From JANWJE01 sp044326545 (GTDB lineage: Bacteria; Chlamydiota; Chlamydiia; Chlamydiales; Parachlamydiaceae): a stretch of 55,371 bases of DNA. Shown here piece by piece: positions 53,593 to 55,371 of the stretch. A program made the position numbers and the translations under genes. The stretch is taken from assembly GCA_044326545.1 (NCBI GenBank), contig JBIRBM010000014.1, positions 1 to 55,371 on the forward strand, in the 5' to 3' direction. The notes beneath the pieces were generated by a model. It did no database searches. It was not told the origin of the DNA and saw nothing but the letters and a program-made list of their open reading frames with translations. Every line of letters starts with the position of its first letter. Position 1 is the stretch's first letter.

Positions 53593-54727
53593 TTTTATCC
53601 TCCTGATATCCCTGAAACATTTTTGTTTGAAGTGCTTCCACCATCGCATGCATATGAACGCTTGGAAGATGAACATAGTGTTTTGTCATCTGAAGGGTTT
53701 CATGGCCAAGAAGCTCTCCGATCACAAGCGGATTGTCCTCAATTGTGGCTGCATATGAAGCTGTCTGATGACGCAAGCCATGGAAAACAAAGCCTTCAAT
53801 GCCAGCTTTCTTTAGGGCACATTCCCACGCAGATCTAATGTCGATAGGTCGGTTAGAGCAATTTGGCGATGGAAACACTAAACTATCCCCGCGCTGGTTT
53901 GTGCGCTTGTTTTGTAAGAGCTCCAGTAAAAATCCTGTTAATAGAATCGGTCTTGGTCTTCCATTTTTTGTATTCTCAAGGAAAATAATTCCTTTCCCTT
54001 CGCTGTGGTTTAAATTGATGTCCTTCCAGCAAAGACTCATAATTTCTCCTTTTCTCATTCCAGTTCCAAGAGCGATTGCAACGATAAGGAACAAGTCTTT
54101 GGAACCACTCTCTTCACATGCCTTAAGAAGACTCTTTTGCTCTATTTCATCTAAAACCCGTTTACGTCCCTGAGACTGCCTTGGCTTTTCAATCTTGAGG
54201 ACCGGATTCTCTCTGACCCATTCCCACTCTTTGACAGCTTTTGAAAAGACATGAGAAAGGCTGCTCAAATAGCGGACGACAGTAGAGGGCGAACGCAACC
54301 TACCACTGCTTGTAATACCTGCGAGCAATTCATCTCGCTTTTCAGCAATTTGACTTGGCCTTATCTGCGCTAATAAAAGATGCCCAAGTTCCTGTTTCCA
54401 CCAAAGGAGATGCCTACGAGTATTCTTCGCATTTTTAGGCTTAGAAGGAAGAACCCTTTCTATGTACAAATCAATCAATTCAGAAAGGGTGTGTTTTGTT
54501 GCAGGGTTTGTAAATTCATACCTGTCATGTTCAATTGCAGACTCCATATCCCTCTTCCACTTTTTAGCCAGCGTCTTCGACTTGAAGGATCTATCGAATT
54601 GCTGCCCTCCCTTCATTCTGATACGAACACGGTAAGACTGCGAATGCTTATGCGTGCGCATCGTGATACCTCTCAAACCATCCTCAGCTTTGCTGCTAAG
54701 GCTTGCCGACATTTCTACTTTTTCCAT
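53576..54727 (-). CDS. Tyrosine-family integrase (copy 2)
   Basis: The 383-residue recombinase is paralogous to the one at 41026 but points the other way. Catalytic residues are Arg225 (GTGMRKGEIM), His316-x-x-Arg319 (FHGLRHQTAS), His342 (LLGHETLQM) and Tyr351 (KHYVHL). Shared blocks include LYIERVLPSKPKNA and GRLRSPSTVVRYLSSLSH. It has 25 extra residues at the N-terminus. GGAG lies about eight bases before the ATG. All catalytic residues are intact, so both integrases may be active. It leads a minus-strand module (integrase, hypothetical, excisionase-like, replication-like) that looks like a second mobile element joined to the first. Confidence 0.93.
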   Translation of the reverse strand: MEKVEMSASLSSKAEDGLRGITMRTHKHSQSYRVRIRMKGGQQFDRSFKSKTLAKKWKRDMESAIEHDRYEFTNPATKHTLSELIDLYIERVLPSKPKNAKNTRRHLLWWKQELGHLLLAQIRPSQIAEKRDELLAGITSSGRLRSPSTVVRYLSSLSHVFSKAVKEWEWVRENPVLKIEKPRQSQGRKRVLDEIEQKSLLKACEESGSKDLFLIVAIALGTGMRKGEIMSLCWKDINLNHSEGKGIIFLENTKNGRPRPILLTGFLLELLQNKRTNQRGDSLVFPSPNCSNRPIDIRSAWECALKKAGIEGFVFHGLRHQTASYAATIEDNPLVIGELLGHETLQMTKHYVHLPSVHMHAMVEALQTKMFQGYQEDKNEQLR

Positions 54728-54883
54728 GCTTTGCTCCTATTGTTATAGCACGAGATTAGTTGTAAATGTTTGAATTTTATCGCAAACTGTTGGAAGGAAA
54801 AATGGCGTCGGTGGACGAAAATGCTTTTTCCTCATTTTCTCTCTAGCTTGAAGAATAAGCCAAATCTACACTAAGGAAATACT

Positions 54884-55252
54884 ATGAAGACTTTGCCCCC
54901 ATCTCTTAATGGAAACATTCAATGGTTATACAATGGAGCTGAACTACGACCCTTAACAGAAGAAGATATCAAATTTGTTGTGGACAACCTTGATCCGTAT
55001 TTATTATTACGAGATGAATTCTCTCACAAAATTAAAACTGAAATTTTGGATCCTTTTGACGTGTTGAAGCATAAATTCCAGATGCTGTGGAGCATAGCGG
55101 AACGACTTCCTGATATTTCTGTACAAAACATCTCTCTCATCCTTTTATTTGAAGATTTATGCAAATTTATATCCATTTCAATTTCAGATATTACAGACAA
55201 AATGATATCTTTGATCAAATCAATTACATCTAGAGCTTGTCTTAAAACCTAA
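54884..55252 (+). CDS. Small hypothetical protein, 3' end replaced by an IS
   Basis: An open frame of 122 codons beginning MKTLPPSLNGNIQWLYNG, with AAGGAA at good spacing before the ATG. It encodes a mainly helical protein with no name (LLLRDEFSHKIKTEILDPFD). The last seven codons fall within sequence that looks like the terminal repeat of an IS inserted at 55231-55232, so the natural C-terminus is probably lost. The remaining protein may be non-functional. The stop overlaps the transposase stop of the IS on the other strand. Confidence 0.55.
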   Translation: MKTLPPSLNGNIQWLYNGAELRPLTEEDIKFVVDNLDPYLLLRDEFSHKIKTEILDPFDVLKHKFQMLWSIAERLPDISVQNISLILLFEDLCKFISISISDITDKMISLIKSITSRACLKT

Positions 55253-55371
55253 AATAAAGTCGTCATGCGCTTTAACATTAAACGAATCATAGAAAGGTAA
55301 ATCCAGCTTTCACTTGTAGTTGGTAAATATTCATATTCTTTTGAAAGTCTTCTACAACGATTAATCCAAGC
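55233..55371. mobile_element. Right end of an IS5-type insertion sequence (cut by window edge)
   Basis: GAGCTTGTCTTAAAACC, just after a TA at 55231-55232, has the look of an IS5-family terminal inverted repeat; the transposase stop lies 17-19 bases inside it. The other end lies beyond the window, so the repeat and target duplication cannot be confirmed. Confidence 0.65.
55249..55371 (-). CDS. IS5-family transposase, C-terminal fragment
   Basis: The minus strand from the window edge reads AWINRCRRLSKEYEYLPTTS, then ESWIYLSMIRLMLKRM before a stop at 55249. This is the typical C-terminal end of IS5-group DDE transposases (family pattern N-R-x-R-R-L-x-K-x-Y-E-x-L-P-x-T-S-E, then I-Y-L-x-M-I-R-x-M-L-R-R). 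The last catalytic Glu of the DDE triad would lie just outside or at the start of this fragment. Only about 40 residues are visible. Confidence 0.85.
   Translation of the reverse strand, partial: AWINRCRRLSKEYEYLPTTSESWIYLSMIRLMLKRMTTLF

Noticed and set aside
54728..55371. Second copy of the tRNA 3' end as attR of the island
   Set aside because: No stretch matching the T arm or acceptor strand was seen; the far end must lie outside the window or be diverged.

Overview
The window most likely comes from an environmental, amoeba-associated member of the Chlamydiota (Parachlamydiales-like). The main pointer is a signal peptidase I of about 633 residues with a very large insertion, a chlamydial trait. 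A secreted hypothetical gene lies beside it, and there are many Sec-exported proteins without recognisable function. The DNA is AT-rich, with dispersed palindromic repeats. This assignment is inference from protein character, not from a marker-gene search.

Layout. (1) 1-10,000: a secreted CAP-domain protein, a two-domain glycosyltransferase, a zeta-toxin-like P-loop kinase and two tandem paralogous proteins of unknown function (788 and 863 aa) whose C-termini look ADP-ribosyltransferase-like. (2) 10,078-18,314, minus strand: a nucleotide-sugar locus. It holds a polyprenyl-phosphate-type glycosyltransferase, an acetolactate-synthase-like ThDP enzyme, an SDR reductase/epimerase, a DegT/RfbH-like 3-dehydratase, CDP-glucose 4,6-dehydratase and a multi-pass membrane protein. 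Together they fit a route to a two-carbon-branched 3,6-dideoxyhexose of the yersiniose type. (3) 18,452-31,978: an array of signal-peptide-bearing methyltransferase-like and glycosyltransferase proteins (several are fusions) around a collagen-like Gly-X-Thr protein. (4) 32,072-39,976: housekeeping genes, namely lepB, secreted hypotheticals, the NAD salvage pair pncB-pncA, a DUF167 protein and a secreted S10-family serine carboxypeptidase.

(5) 40,765 to the end: a genomic island next to a tRNA(CAU) gene. A tyrosine integrase is followed by a four-gene operon (Cas4/RecB-like nuclease, hsdR, hsdS, hsdM) and a downstream DUF4209 protein with an R-N-x3-H-G (HEPN-like) motif. Then, on the minus strand, comes a second module: a replication-initiator-like winged-helix protein, an AlpA/excisionase-like protein, a hypothetical protein and a second integrase paralogous to the first. 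The window ends inside an IS5-type transposase whose insertion supplies the 3' end of the last small gene.

The most notable points are the predicted branched-sugar pathway with an Fe-S-cysteine-less RfbH homologue, the exported glycosylation/methylation array flanking a Thr-rich collagen-like protein (compare BclA of Bacillus), and the defence operon joining a type I R-M system to an accessory nuclease and a HEPN-like protein. Two repeat families are visible: palindromes ending in CTCACCTTACGCACC-type arms, and a 155-bp TA-flanked MITE. Start codons were chosen by Shine-Dalgarno spacing and paralogue alignment. No database search was possible, so domain names rest on motif recognition.
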